Assembly (NCBI RefSeq): GCF_018861065.1
Contig: NZ_JAHKQO010000007.1
Span: 163,266 to 227,265 of the forward strand
Source of the DNA: Paraglaciecola arctica
GTDB lineage: Bacteria; Pseudomonadota; Gammaproteobacteria; Enterobacterales; Alteromonadaceae
Reading direction: 5' to 3'
Length of the DNA stretch: 64,000 nucleotides
Shown: positions 8,253-17,403 of the stretch, in pieces
Numbering within the stretch: the stretch's first letter is position 1
Layout: every line of letters begins with the position of its first letter
The notes under the pieces: model-generated
Told to the model about the DNA's origin: nothing
What the model saw: the letters and a program-made list of their open reading frames with translations, nothing else
The model's database searches: none
Program-made: the position numbers and the translations under genes

Positions 8253-11015
8253 TTAAAAGGTTGCACGTATGCCAACCGCATAGCGTGAACCATTATCTTC
8301 AATAGAATATATCTGATTAGCAAAACGTCCAGTTTGCACTAGCTCTTCTTCAGTAATGTTAATACCTTCAAAAAACACCGTCATTGTTTCGCTAATGTCA
8401 TAACTTGCACTTATGTCGATTTGACCGAAAGTCTCGGTATTAACGGGCTCTCCATTGAAACCGTTATCTATATTACGTAGGAAGCTTTCTCGATTATTGT
8501 AGGCCACCCGAGCCTGCCAATTGTCTTGTTCATAAAATAATACCAAGTTTTGGGAATCTCCCAGGCCTTCTAACGCAAATGCAGTTGAGGTATCGCTACC
8601 TAATTCAACCGAACTGTCTACCACAGTTGCATTGGCTGTTATACCGAAGCCATTTTCGAATACGTGGGTAAGTGCTACTTCGAAACCTGTAACGCGAGCA
8701 GATTCACCATTTTGCGGACGGCTCACCAAATACACTTCTTGTAATCCGTATAACTCTTGCGCCGTGATAGGGGCATTTACGTCTAAATTTGAACATGCTT
8801 GATCGGCGCACAAAAAGTCAGGCTGGTCGGCACGATTTTCTAGGGTAAAGGTTTCTTCTCCTGTCAAAGTGGTAATGAAATTTTCCACTTCTTTACTAAA
8901 TAGCGCGAACGAAAATAAGCTAGTGTCGGCGTAATACCACTCGTATGAGATATCCCAATTGGTTGACCTAAATGGTTTAAGTGCTGGATTGCCACCGCTT
9001 GCAGTTAGGTTTTGACGTCGCGGTTCACCAAAATTTGTTGCTGGCGACAAGTCGCTCATAGTTGGACGAGTTAAAGAATCGTAGGCCGCAAAACGAAGAA
9101 CCATGTCATCTTGTATTTCCAATTTGATATTTATATTAGGTAGCAAACTCGAATATGAACCGCCTTCCACAATATCTGTTGCAGGTCCAAAAACGTTAGA
9201 AAACAAGGTTTGGTCGCTTGTTGGTACAACATCAGCGATAAAGCTTTGAACGGCTTCTACGTCAACATTAGTGGTTGAATAGCGCGCTCCAATATTGATG
9301 TAAACCGGCATGTCATCTATGTCGCTGTTAAAGTCAAAGCTAAGGTACAGAGACGAAATTTCTTCATTAATAGTATAACGATTGTTCAAAAGTTCTGGAG
9401 TAATGGGGTTGCCCGTTTCTGCCAAATAGTCTATGTATGCGTCGCCATCATAGGTATAAAAAGTGTCAATCAAACCGGTAAAGAAATTGTTTGCCGTGTA
9501 CGGACGAAAATCAACACGATCCAATGGCGCAGCGTCGTTGTAACCACAAAAAGCACATTGACTGGCAAAAATTTGGAAGTTTTTCTTTTCGCGATCTTGA
9601 TAGTAAACACCAAAATTAGCGCCAGTGAAAACATCACCTCCGGATTCATAGGTAAAGTCGGCTTTCAATTCAGTGATGGTATCTTCAAAACTTGGTTGAT
9701 TACCTTTTTCGTTGTAGTGCAGCCTAGCTAGATTAGCATCTGGCAAGTTACCGTTTTGGAATCCATCGTGCTGCACTGTTGGTGTTGCACCAGTGCCATC
9801 GAAGGTATAATTGTTGATGATACCAATTACATTAAAACGGTCTTTACCGGCACGGTCGTTTTCTGCGGTCGAACGAGAGGCGTCAAATTCAACTGAAAGA
9901 GCATCATTGATTAACCAATCAACGTTAAGGCCGAAGGCACTATTGTTAATATCACGAGAGTTACGGGTGTGAGAAACCAAGTCAGTTGCTGGGTTACCAG
10001 AACTGACAAATAACCCGACATCTTGGGAAAAGCTTGTTAGTGTCCCTGTTGCTTGGTCGATAGTGGCAGAACCGACACGGTCAGGCTCAAACCAAGATGC
10101 TAAATCGGTAACCAAAGAGTCAACTTCAAACTTTGATACCATGCCATCTAGGGTAATAGTAATATCTTCTGACGGCGCATATTGCAGAACTAGATTCGCG
10201 TTTGTTCTAGTTCGTTCTTGGTTGTCTATTACTTGATCCCAATTTCGTGGGATATAAGCGTTGGTAAATAACACACCATCACGTGAGTTAGAGATTGTTT
10301 GACCTGGTCTCCATCCTGCTGTTTGTATGCTATTTATTTGAACATCTCGTTTTTCATGGCTAACCGAAAATAACACACCCATGGTGCCATCATTGAAAGT
10401 GTTGGATACTAAACCTGAAATGGAAGGCGAGGTTTCTTCTGAGAGACTTTCATACATTCCCTTTGCTGAAACTGACGCGGTAAAGCCATCATAATCAAAT
10501 GGGCGAGCGGTGATTAGATTAATCGTGCCGCCTATACCGCCTTCTTGCATGCTAGACGTTGTGGTTTTATATACGTCGGCACCGACGATTTGGTTAGCTG
10601 ACACTGAATCAAACGCAAACTCGCGGCCTCCCGTTTCTGAAGACATTTGACGTCCATTAACCAAAACAGTATTGAACTGAGGACCAAACCCTCGAATAGT
10701 TACTGCTTGTCCTTCACCGCCATTACGATCTATAGATACACCGGTAATACGTTGCAACGACTCTGCAACATTTAAGTCTGGAAACTTCCCTATGTCTTCA
10801 GCTTTAATGCCGTCTGACACTACGCTCGCGTTTTTCTTATCGTCCATTGAAGCTTTTAAACTACTGCGATAACCACTTACTGAAATCACCTCGATATTAT
10901 CTTCATTTGCGCCGGCTTGTTGCGCTACAACCGAATGAGACGAAATTAACGCGCCCATCACGGCTGAAGCCACTGCTGTATATTTGCCTATTTTTTTAAA
11001 GGAATGTGTGCTCAT
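8253..11015 (-). CDS. TonB-dependent outer-membrane receptor (carbohydrate type)
   Basis: A 920-residue receptor with an N-terminal signal peptide (hydrophobic run AVASAVMGALISS, cleavage likely after VVAQQ). The plug domain (IEVISVSGYRSSLKAS, then IGKFPDLNVAESLQRITGVSI and VTIRGFGPQFNTVLVNG) is followed by a 22-strand-type barrel ending in YAVGIRATF, an aromatic C-terminus. It resembles the large TonB receptors that import oligosaccharides in Alteromonadales. I chose the ATG at 11013-11015 because it has a GAGGG ribosome binding site and leads straight into the signal peptide; the open frame extends 12 codons further up. As first gene of the locus it probably admits galactosides through the outer membrane. 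Confidence 0.92.
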   Translation of the reverse strand: MSTHSFKKIGKYTAVASAVMGALISSHSVVAQQAGANEDNIEVISVSGYRSSLKASMDDKKNASVVSDGIKAEDIGKFPDLNVAESLQRITGVSIDRNGGEGQAVTIRGFGPQFNTVLVNGRQMSSETGGREFAFDSVSANQIVGADVYKTTTSSMQEGGIGGTINLITARPFDYDGFTASVSAKGMYESLSEETSPSISGLVSNTFNDGTMGVLFSVSHEKRDVQINSIQTAGWRPGQTISNSRDGVLFTNAYIPRNWDQVIDNQERTRTNANLVLQYAPSEDITITLDGMVSKFEVDSLVTDLASWFEPDRVGSATIDQATGTLTSFSQDVGLFVSSGNPATDLVSHTRNSRDINNSAFGLNVDWLINDALSVEFDASRSTAENDRAGKDRFNVIGIINNYTFDGTGATPTVQHDGFQNGNLPDANLARLHYNEKGNQPSFEDTITELKADFTYESGGDVFTGANFGVYYQDREKKNFQIFASQCAFCGYNDAAPLDRVDFRPYTANNFFTGLIDTFYTYDGDAYIDYLAETGNPITPELLNNRYTINEEISSLYLSFDFNSDIDDMPVYINIGARYSTTNVDVEAVQSFIADVVPTSDQTLFSNVFGPATDIVEGGSYSSLLPNINIKLEIQDDMVLRFAAYDSLTRPTMSDLSPATNFGEPRRQNLTASGGNPALKPFRSTNWDISYEWYYADTSLFSFALFSKEVENFITTLTGEETFTLENRADQPDFLCADQACSNLDVNAPITAQELYGLQEVYLVSRPQNGESARVTGFEVALTHVFENGFGITANATVVDSSVELGSDTSTAFALEGLGDSQNLVLFYEQDNWQARVAYNNRESFLRNIDNGFNGEPVNTETFGQIDISASYDISETMTVFFEGINITEEELVQTGRFANQIYSIEDNGSRYAVGIRATF

Positions 11016-11115
11016 GTCTTGCCCTCTCGTGTGTGTACAGGCGCGATTCAAGTTTTACAAATTAAATAATTAACTATTTATTTGCAGCATGTGTTTATGC
11101 GCCGAGTCATTTTTC

Positions 11116-11141
11116 ATAAATAGGGTATTAAGCCTATTTAT
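11116..11141. repeat. Inverted repeat, possible operator
   Basis: Perfect 9-base arms ATAAATAGG (11116-11124) and CCTATTTAT (11133-11141) around an 8-base centre. The right arm overlaps a minus-strand copy of TATGATAAATA. It lies about 100 bases upstream of the TonB receptor start. Confidence 0.55.
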
Positions 11142-11341
11142 CATATAATAGATTTAAAATAGTAAAATGATCAACCTAAAACAAACAAAAATTTAACAAA
11201 AAAGACTGGATATTACATTGTTTTGTGTTCTAAGTTGCAAAGATGTTATACGGGTGTTGTTTTAAGTGTATGATAAATAGTGAGTTATTTCTGTGTTTGT
11301 TTGGGTTTTTAACTTTTTTGATTTCGTTGTTAATATTGTAT

Positions 11342-11369
11342 GATAAATACTACTATCGTAGTATTTATC
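11342..11369. repeat. Perfect inverted repeat, possible operator
   Basis: Perfect 12-base arms GATAAATACTAC (11342-11353) and GTAGTATTTATC (11358-11369) with a 4-base centre TATC. The left arm contains most of the TATGATAAATA copy at 11339-11349. No T-run follows, so a terminator role is less likely than a protein-binding site. Confidence 0.6.
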
Positions 11370-11632
11370 TGCTTGTGAATAATGTGATTTATCAAAGTGA
11401 CTGTCTTCTATGGGTAAATGGGGTGGGTCTTCCGAATAACTATGTTTGGTTTCGCTAGGAAAAAACCGGTAAATAGACTGATTTAAAGTGTTTGTCGATG
11501 ATTTTTGTTTTCAGTTTGTTCAAATATTAAGCTTGTAAGTAAGCTAAATACTCATGGCGGTATGGCGTTTAACCATTTACTGTTAATCGAATAAATAATA
11601 GTCATTGAAGAGTTTAGATTCATATTCTATAG

Positions 11633-11649
11633 TATTTATATGATAAATA
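11633..11649. repeat. Palindrome overlapping the start of the GlpD-like gene
   Basis: Arms TATTTAT (11633-11639) and ATAAATA (11643-11649) around ATG. It contains the fourth TATGATAAATA copy and overlaps the most upstream possible start codon of the GlpD-like gene, so a bound regulator would block transcription or initiation there. Confidence 0.5.
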
Positions 11650-13268
11650 AAGGTGGGGTTAAGGTGCATCTTCGTCAAAGCAATCTCAAAAAGCTAACTC
11701 AGCGAGAGCTGGATGTGTTAATCATCGGTGGTGGTATAAATGGCGCCGTTTCAGCCGCAGCATTGTCACGAAAAGGAGCAAAAGTAGGATTGGTTGATGC
11801 CGGGGATTTTGCTGGGAAAACGTCATCTAATTCCTCTAATCTTGCTTGGGGAGGTATTAAATATTTAGAGAATCACGAATATTTACTCGTAAATAAGCTG
11901 TGTAAAAGTCGTAATCATTTGATGCGAAGTTATCCTTCTACTGTTCAAGAGATTCGATTTTTAACCACTCTTCAACAGGGCTTTCGTTTTCCTGCTTGGT
12001 TCGTATTTATCGGTACTTTGGTTTATTGGTTTATGGGGCGGTTATTCACAAAGGCCCCTACTTTTTTGACCTCCAAGCAAATCAAAGTTTCCGAGCCAGC
12101 GATTAACATAGCTAACGCTCAGGGAGGATTTGAATACTCAGATGCTTACTTGCATGACAATGATGCACGATTCGTTTTCAATTTCTTGCGCACAGCCATG
12201 GATAATAATGCTTATGTCGCTAACTACGTGTCGGCCACAAATTGTGTAAGGCAAGGAAGTTCTTGGTTAGTTGAAGCGAAAGACAACATCACAGGTAAGA
12301 CATTTACTATTCGCTCAAAGGCAATTATTAATGCTTGCGGACCCTATGTGGATGAGCTGAATCATAAAGTCCAGCAAACAACACAGCACCAGCATGTGTT
12401 TTCGAAAGGAATTCATCTAATAGTTAATAAGCTTACTAAAGTGGACAAAGTTCTGGCGTTTTTCGCCTCCGATGGCCGTTTGTTCTTTGTGATCCCTATG
12501 GGACAAAAAACTTGTATAGGAACGACAGATGAGAAAGTCGATGAACCTGATTGTACTGTCACATCTGCGGATCGTGAGTTTATTCTTAGTAACGTCAACG
12601 CTTTGCTTGATTTAGACACTCCGCTGACTGCCGAGGATATTATTTCAGAACGTTGCGGAGTACGACCGCTGGCGGTTAAAGACAGTAGTGGCAATCCAGA
12701 TTGGGTCGCGTTATCTCGTAAACATGCGATTGATACTAATACTGATGATAAATACTTAAGTATATTTGGGGGCAAATTAACCGATTGTTTGAACGTTGGG
12801 GAGGAAATTTGCGAGATTATTGAAAATCTGGGTATCGCATTACCGCATCGTTCAAGTATTTGGTACGGGGAGTCCGATAATAAAGTGAAAGCAGAATTTG
12901 AACATCGAGCTGACTTGATGGATTTAGACACCCTAACTCCGGCATATTCTTCTGAAAAGCTAAGTACCAGATTATGGCGCAGATATGACATGCACGCGTT
13001 GCAGATTTTAGATGAAATTCAAAGAGATCCAAGTCAAGCCGAACAACTGCTTGAAAACGCAGAATACATCCGAGCAGAGTTACATTACGCAGCGAAACGA
13101 GAGATGATAACCAAACTAGAGGATTTTTTACGCAGACGTTCGAAAATAGAAATGGTGTTAAGAAAACAAGATATAGTCAACACAAAAGGTATTATAGAAG
13201 CCTGCGAAATCCTGTTCGCAGAGCAAGCCGACGCTAAGCTAAAAGAATATTGTGATTCACAAGAGTGA
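11640..13268 (+). CDS. GlpD-like FAD-dependent glycerol-3-phosphate dehydrogenase/oxidase family protein
   Basis: A 542-residue FAD oxidoreductase. The FAD-binding motif is IIGGGINGAVSAAALSRKG near residues 29-47. SSNSSNLAWGGIKYLE corresponds to the GlpD segment that usually reads LIHGG. GVRPLAVKDS..VALSRKHAI and YLSIFGGKLTDCLNVGE are the later GlpD-type motifs. The family oxidises sn-glycerol 3-phosphate to dihydroxyacetone phosphate at the membrane. No glpK, glpF or glpR is nearby, and replacement of the conserved IH by AW leaves room for another substrate. The ATG at 11640 lies in a palindrome; a GTG at 11664 follows a better ribosome binding site (AGGTGGGG) and may be the true start. It is divergent from the galactoside locus and shares its control region. 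Confidence 0.8.
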   Translation: MINKGGVKVHLRQSNLKKLTQRELDVLIIGGGINGAVSAAALSRKGAKVGLVDAGDFAGKTSSNSSNLAWGGIKYLENHEYLLVNKLCKSRNHLMRSYPSTVQEIRFLTTLQQGFRFPAWFVFIGTLVYWFMGRLFTKAPTFLTSKQIKVSEPAINIANAQGGFEYSDAYLHDNDARFVFNFLRTAMDNNAYVANYVSATNCVRQGSSWLVEAKDNITGKTFTIRSKAIINACGPYVDELNHKVQQTTQHQHVFSKGIHLIVNKLTKVDKVLAFFASDGRLFFVIPMGQKTCIGTTDEKVDEPDCTVTSADREFILSNVNALLDLDTPLTAEDIISERCGVRPLAVKDSSGNPDWVALSRKHAIDTNTDDKYLSIFGGKLTDCLNVGEEICEIIENLGIALPHRSSIWYGESDNKVKAEFEHRADLMDLDTLTPAYSSEKLSTRLWRRYDMHALQILDEIQRDPSQAEQLLENAEYIRAELHYAAKREMITKLEDFLRRRSKIEMVLRKQDIVNTKGIIEACEILFAEQADAKLKEYCDSQE

Positions 13269-13363
13269 GTGGATAGTGTTTTATATATTTTTTTTGCAGC
13301 TTCAGCCTATTGGATGTTTTATGGGCTGTGAATAACTTGATATAGATTCACTTTCAATTTTAG

Positions 13364-13401
13364 AAAAAAGCTCGCAGGTATATAAACCTACGAGCTTTTT
13401 T
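13364..13401 (+). terminator. Bidirectional Rho-independent terminator
   Basis: AAAAAAGCTCG...CGAGCTTTTTT with an inner paired block AGGT/ACCT. The A-run and T-run make it usable in both directions. It ends the GlpD-like transcript and also serves the HD-GYP fragment on the opposite strand. Confidence 0.88.
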
Positions 13402-13480
13402 AGTTGTAGACTTAAAATGTATAGTTGGCTGAAACTCTGACACTTCTAATTTGATTTCCACTAATTTGAAGAAGTCTCTA

Positions 13481-13792
13481 TTAGTCGTCAGCATATTTTT
13501 GCGCGGTAGCATAACAAGATTCTTGTATGCGTAAAAAAGCTTCAACCATTTCTGGATCAAAGTGGCTGCCTTTTCCTTGCTCAATAATCGCCACTGCTTT
13601 TTCGTGAGGGAAGGCAGGTTTGTATACCCTTTTACTAATTAAAGCATCATACACATCGGCTAGTGCCATTAGTCTTGCAGACACAGGAATGTCATCACCA
13701 GACAAGCCTTGAGGATAGCCACTACCATCCCATTTTTCGTGATGACCATAAGCAATTTCTTTAGCAAAACGTAGAAAATTATTGTTGCTCAT
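13481..13792 (-). pseudogene. C-terminal fragment of an HD-GYP domain (cyclic-di-GMP phosphodiesterase) protein
   Basis: The 103-residue frame carries only the second half of an HD-GYP domain: FAKEIAYGHHEKWDGSGYP with the GYP signature, then ARLMALADVYDALISKRVYKP and HFDPEMVEAFL. The first half of the domain, including the HD metal-binding pair, and any receiver domain are missing. A stop codon lies in frame three codons upstream of the ATG. Intact relatives are 300-500 residue response regulators. It is followed by a good terminator, as a real gene end would be. I take it as the 3' remnant of a deleted gene; it cannot be a working phosphodiesterase. Confidence 0.75.
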
Positions 13793-13863
13793 TTGAGATT
13801 ATGATTGGTCATTAAAGTCTACAGTTATCTGGTAATTATCTTGTGTGTATTAAAAGTCTAGAT

Positions 13864-15165
13864 TCAGCGATTTTCAAAATCGATGGTCGCTCGATAGCTG
13901 CCTTGTGAACTGTGCTTGGAATATTGCCAGTTATGATGCGTTATAATTTTTTCACTTAGTTGCAAACCTAAACCATAGCCATGGCCAAAGGCGATGGGGC
14001 TTTTAACTGATTTCCCGCTAAATTGGTCGTTATCTTCAGTTACGTTAGTGTTTATTATGGTTATGCAGCTGCCAAGTTGTTTAATAGTCACATATCCTTC
14101 TTGGGTATGCTGATATGCATTTCGAATGAGATTGTTTATCACTATTTGACAGGCCACAGATACTACGTTGACACTGGATTGTTCAGCTTCAATTTCTACA
14201 TCAACGTTTTTACCATCCAGTAAATAACCTAAATCGTTACAGGCTTGATGAATTATTTTACTCAGGTCAACTGGTTCAGGGGCAATGGCTATATCTTCAT
14301 TGCGACTAAGCCACAATAAAGTGTCAGTTAAATTGCTTAAGTTGAGTCCCGCCCGTTGAATTCGTTGTAACGTTAGTTGCTGTTTATCGTTGGCAGGTTG
14401 TTTTTCGTTGAGACGCTGTAGTAAATCTACATTGCTGCGAATCACTGCAATAGGGGTGCGTATTTCATGGCTAGCATAACTCAAAAAACGTTGTTCTCGT
14501 TCTAAACTTTGATGAGCGGAAAGTAAACTGTCTTGTATTAAAGTCGCTAATATATTTAATTCGTTGTAGTTAAAGTCGGGAGGGGCGTTTTTTAGGGTTT
14601 CCTGGTTTAAAGATTTGGCCCAGTCCTTTAACGACTCGACCGGCTTTGTAACTTTTTGCATGATCATGAACAGAAAAATAGAAAACACTGCGACGGCAAA
14701 AATCGCTATTAATAGCGCCCAAATTAATGGATTTGTTGGGCGGTTAGTTTCAGCAATTTCAATGATGTCTTTTTCAAGTATGACTTTTGAAACAAATCTC
14801 TGCTCGCCTTCAGCGGTTCTATGCAAAACCACAAAAAATATATTTTTGGGGATAGTGAAAAACAAACCTTGGTCTTTGATTTTATGTAATCGTCCTTCTT
14901 CCATAGGTGGGGTTTTAAAACGTTGCTGAATAATGTCTGGGGTGTCTTGCCAACTGCTGGCAATATTAAAGCTAGCGAAATCTTTGGATTGACCATGAAT
15001 TAGCTGGGTGTTTTTAGCTAATTCAAACATAGTGCTGTTTATGCCACGATCTAAGCCATCAATATAATAATTCGCGCTTAGAAAAGAAAATCCAATTGCC
15101 ATCGCCGAGCCAAGCAAAACCACACTGATAAAAAAGTAAAGTCTTAGACTTGGCATAATTTTCAT
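13864..15165 (-). CDS. Sensor histidine kinase
   Basis: A 433-residue inner-membrane kinase. It has a first membrane helix (about 9-31), a periplasmic sensor region of roughly 115 residues, a second helix (about 147-169) and a HAMP-like linker. The dimerisation/phosphoacceptor motif is SYASHEIRTPIA (His233). The ATP-binding domain has NNLIRNAYQH and GHGYGLGLQL. It starts 2 bases after the stop of the response regulator gene and is the last gene of the RND efflux cluster. It probably senses an envelope signal or toxic compound and activates its partner; the ligand is unknown. Confidence 0.92.
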   Translation of the reverse strand: MKIMPSLRLYFFISVVLLGSAMAIGFSFLSANYYIDGLDRGINSTMFELAKNTQLIHGQSKDFASFNIASSWQDTPDIIQQRFKTPPMEEGRLHKIKDQGLFFTIPKNIFFVVLHRTAEGEQRFVSKVILEKDIIEIAETNRPTNPLIWALLIAIFAVAVFSIFLFMIMQKVTKPVESLKDWAKSLNQETLKNAPPDFNYNELNILATLIQDSLLSAHQSLEREQRFLSYASHEIRTPIAVIRSNVDLLQRLNEKQPANDKQQLTLQRIQRAGLNLSNLTDTLLWLSRNEDIAIAPEPVDLSKIIHQACNDLGYLLDGKNVDVEIEAEQSSVNVVSVACQIVINNLIRNAYQHTQEGYVTIKQLGSCITIINTNVTEDNDQFSGKSVKSPIAFGHGYGLGLQLSEKIITHHNWQYSKHSSQGSYRATIDFENR

Positions 15166-15167
15166 TA

Positions 15168-15848
15168 TTAGCTTCCTTTTTCTTGTTGTTTTATGGCAAA
15201 ACCTACACCTGCAACTGTGACTAAGTCGATATCAGTTGCTACCACTTCTAGTTGTTTTCGCAAATGATAAATATGTACTTTTAGGCTGTTACTGTCAGGC
15301 TGTTCTTCGCCCCAAACTAATTGCATAATTTTTTGCCTTGATACCGCTTGTGGTGCGGCTCTTACTAAGGTTTCTAACAACTTAAATGTAATGGGTGAAA
15401 GTTTTAATGGGCTTTGACCGATAACGGCCATTTTTTGCGTTAGATCTATTGATAATTCCCCCAGTACTAAACGTTTCGCCTCTCCACTGCGGCGTTTAGC
15501 GAGTACTTGCACTCGGGCGACTAATTCTTTCATGGCAAAGGGTTTCACTAGATAATCATCACTACCGGCTTCAAATCCTTGTAATTTATTTTCCAAACTA
15601 TCGCGCGCAGTGAGCATCAGAATGGGAATGTCCATGCCCCGTTCTCGTAGGGTATTGCAGAGCGTTAATCCATCCATTTTGGGCATATTGATATCTAGTA
15701 TCATCATTTGGTATTGATTATTTTCGATTAAGTTTAAGCCCAATAAACCGTTGCTAGCATGGTCACATTCAATTGACTCAATCTCTAGGTAATCAACTAT
15801 TGTGGTTGCCAAATCAATATCATCTTCAACCAACAGTACATTCATCAT
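15168..15848 (-). CDS. OmpR-family response regulator
   Basis: A 226-residue two-domain regulator. The receiver domain has the acidic pocket EDD (8-10), phosphoacceptor Asp52 in MMILDINMP, and the conserved LVKPF near the end. The C-terminal winged-helix DNA-binding domain contains LSPITFKLLETLVR and VWGEE...LKVHIYHLRKQL. Its partner is the adjacent histidine kinase. It lies 112 bases downstream of the efflux outer-membrane gene and in the same orientation, so it probably regulates the efflux operon, perhaps as part of the same transcript. Confidence 0.93.
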   Translation of the reverse strand: MMNVLLVEDDIDLATTIVDYLEIESIECDHASNGLLGLNLIENNQYQMMILDINMPKMDGLTLCNTLRERGMDIPILMLTARDSLENKLQGFEAGSDDYLVKPFAMKELVARVQVLAKRRSGEAKRLVLGELSIDLTQKMAVIGQSPLKLSPITFKLLETLVRAAPQAVSRQKIMQLVWGEEQPDSNSLKVHIYHLRKQLEVVATDIDLVTVAGVGFAIKQQEKGS

Positions 15849-15960
15849 TTAGACAATTTTCCTAAATATTTTATTGTGTTAAATCTGCCTTAAATGCTGA
15901 ATTTAAGGGATTTGATAACGACTTATCTAAGCTAACATAGGGCACGAGCCACATACAGAG

Positions 15961-17403
15961 TTAACCGCCCACTGCATTGGAATCTTGCTGGGCCAAGCCT
16001 CCTCCTAATACACGATACAGAGTAATACGATTATTGAGGTCAGCTTGCTTAGTCAAAATAAGAGACTGTTTGGCTTGATACATAATGCGCTGCGCTTCTA
16101 GTGCATTTTGAAAACTATCCACTCCGCCCTCATAACGGGCAATAGATAAATCATAACTGCGGCTAGCCGCTGTCACTAAAGCTTGTTCAGCGTTGAGTTG
16201 ATCTTGAATAGTGGCTCTACGAGCTAAGGCATCGGCGACCTCTGAAAATGCACTTTGAATGGCATATTCGTAGGCTGCGAGGTATTTCGTTTGTTGCGCT
16301 TCGCTATACGCTAAATTGGCGTCATTAGCGCCGCCATCAAATATGGGCAGGGTTAAACTAGGCGCTAAGGTCCAAATTGAACTTGCACCACCACTGAATA
16401 TATCGGCTAACACATTGCTGGCTAATCCTCCTGTCGCAGTGAGTGACAAGCTTGGAAAAAATGCCGCTCTCGCTACACCAATATTCGCGTTGGCAGATTT
16501 AAGTGTATGTTCTGCAGCCAGCACATCGGGGCGTTGCAATAATACCGATGAAGATAATCCAGCAGGCACATCGCTAAGTAAGCTTTCACTATTAGGTAAA
16601 TCTTGCGGCAATAAGTCGTCAGGGATGGGTTCACCCACAAGAAGCTGCAATGCATTAAGGTCTTGTGCTACTTGAGTCGTAAAATTGGCAATATCTGAGC
16701 TAGCGCTGTGGTAGATGGTTTCAGCACTGGCCACATCTATTCTCGAATCTACCCCAAGTTGCAAACGTTTGTTAGTAATCGCCATAGCTTTTCCAGCGTT
16801 AACAGCGGTCTCTTTAGCCAAGCTCAATTGGTTTTTATCCGCGGCTAAGGTTAACCAAGCATTGGCTATTTCACCAATTAGTGAAATTTGAGCGGCTTTA
16901 GCTGCTTCTTCACTGGCTAAATAGGCCTCCATTTGTACAGTGTTCAAGCTACGAGTTTTACCGAATAAATCAATTTCATAGTTGGTTAACCCTGCTTGTG
17001 CCTGATAGCTAGTAGTGATCTCTGACGAAGTAGCTTTAGAGCGGTTTCCACTTAAACCAACATCAATTTTTGGATATAAATCAGCTTTTTGAATGCGATA
17101 AGTGGCCCTTGCTGATTCAACGTCGGCCAGGGTTTGACGCAAACTACGGTTACTGTTTAACGCCAGCTCTATGATCTGAGTCAAACGTGAGTCTTGAATA
17201 AAACTTTTCCAAGGTACTTGATTAGCATACTGGTTGGATAACCCTTGGCTTTGTACTTCAGATGAATTATCTAAGGAATTCACTATGTCTATTTCAGAAC
17301 GAGAATAGTCAGGAGCTAAGGTGCTACATCCCGCTAATATTAAAGCCCCAACAATGGGCGCTAACCTAGCGCCCAGGATTTTTTTAGTAGAGATATTAAT
17401 CAT
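15961..17403 (-). CDS. RND efflux outer-membrane channel lipoprotein (NodT/OprM type)
   Basis: A 480-residue TolC-fold protein with a lipoprotein signal sequence (lipobox LAGC, Cys about 26). Two outer-membrane efflux repeats follow, with the typical coiled-coil helices and a repeated LARYxxG-type segment (KRLQLGVDSRIDV and IARYEGGVDSFQN). It forms the outer-membrane exit duct for the pump. Its start overlaps the 3' end of the RND permease gene by 8 bases, showing translational coupling. Confidence 0.93.
   Translation of the reverse strand: MINISTKKILGARLAPIVGALILAGCSTLAPDYSRSEIDIVNSLDNSSEVQSQGLSNQYANQVPWKSFIQDSRLTQIIELALNSNRSLRQTLADVESARATYRIQKADLYPKIDVGLSGNRSKATSSEITTSYQAQAGLTNYEIDLFGKTRSLNTVQMEAYLASEEAAKAAQISLIGEIANAWLTLAADKNQLSLAKETAVNAGKAMAITNKRLQLGVDSRIDVASAETIYHSASSDIANFTTQVAQDLNALQLLVGEPIPDDLLPQDLPNSESLLSDVPAGLSSSVLLQRPDVLAAEHTLKSANANIGVARAAFFPSLSLTATGGLASNVLADIFSGGASSIWTLAPSLTLPIFDGGANDANLAYSEAQQTKYLAAYEYAIQSAFSEVADALARRATIQDQLNAEQALVTAASRSYDLSIARYEGGVDSFQNALEAQRIMYQAKQSLILTKQADLNNRITLYRVLGGGLAQQDSNAVGG

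Larger units (their letters stand above)
11016..11639. promoter_or_regulatory. Divergent control region between TonB receptor and GlpD-like gene
   Basis: A 624-base, very AT-rich region. It contains four exact copies of TATGATAAATA: 11135-11145 (minus), 11269-11279, 11339-11349 and 11639-11649 (plus). Three of them sit in longer inverted repeats (11116-11141, 11342-11369, 11633-11649). Clustered, palindromic sites between divergent genes are what operator sites for a dimeric regulator look like. The regulator could be the GntR protein at 1043-1735, but that is inference. No real gene is apparent inside. Confidence 0.65.

Noticed and set aside
11243-11458. 71-codon open frame in the divergent control region
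   Set aside because: AT-rich low-complexity composition, no ribosome binding site, and it spans the palindromic operator-like sites.
13360-13584. 74-codon open frame on the minus strand
   Set aside because: It covers the bidirectional terminator and overlaps the better-supported HD-GYP fragment in another frame.
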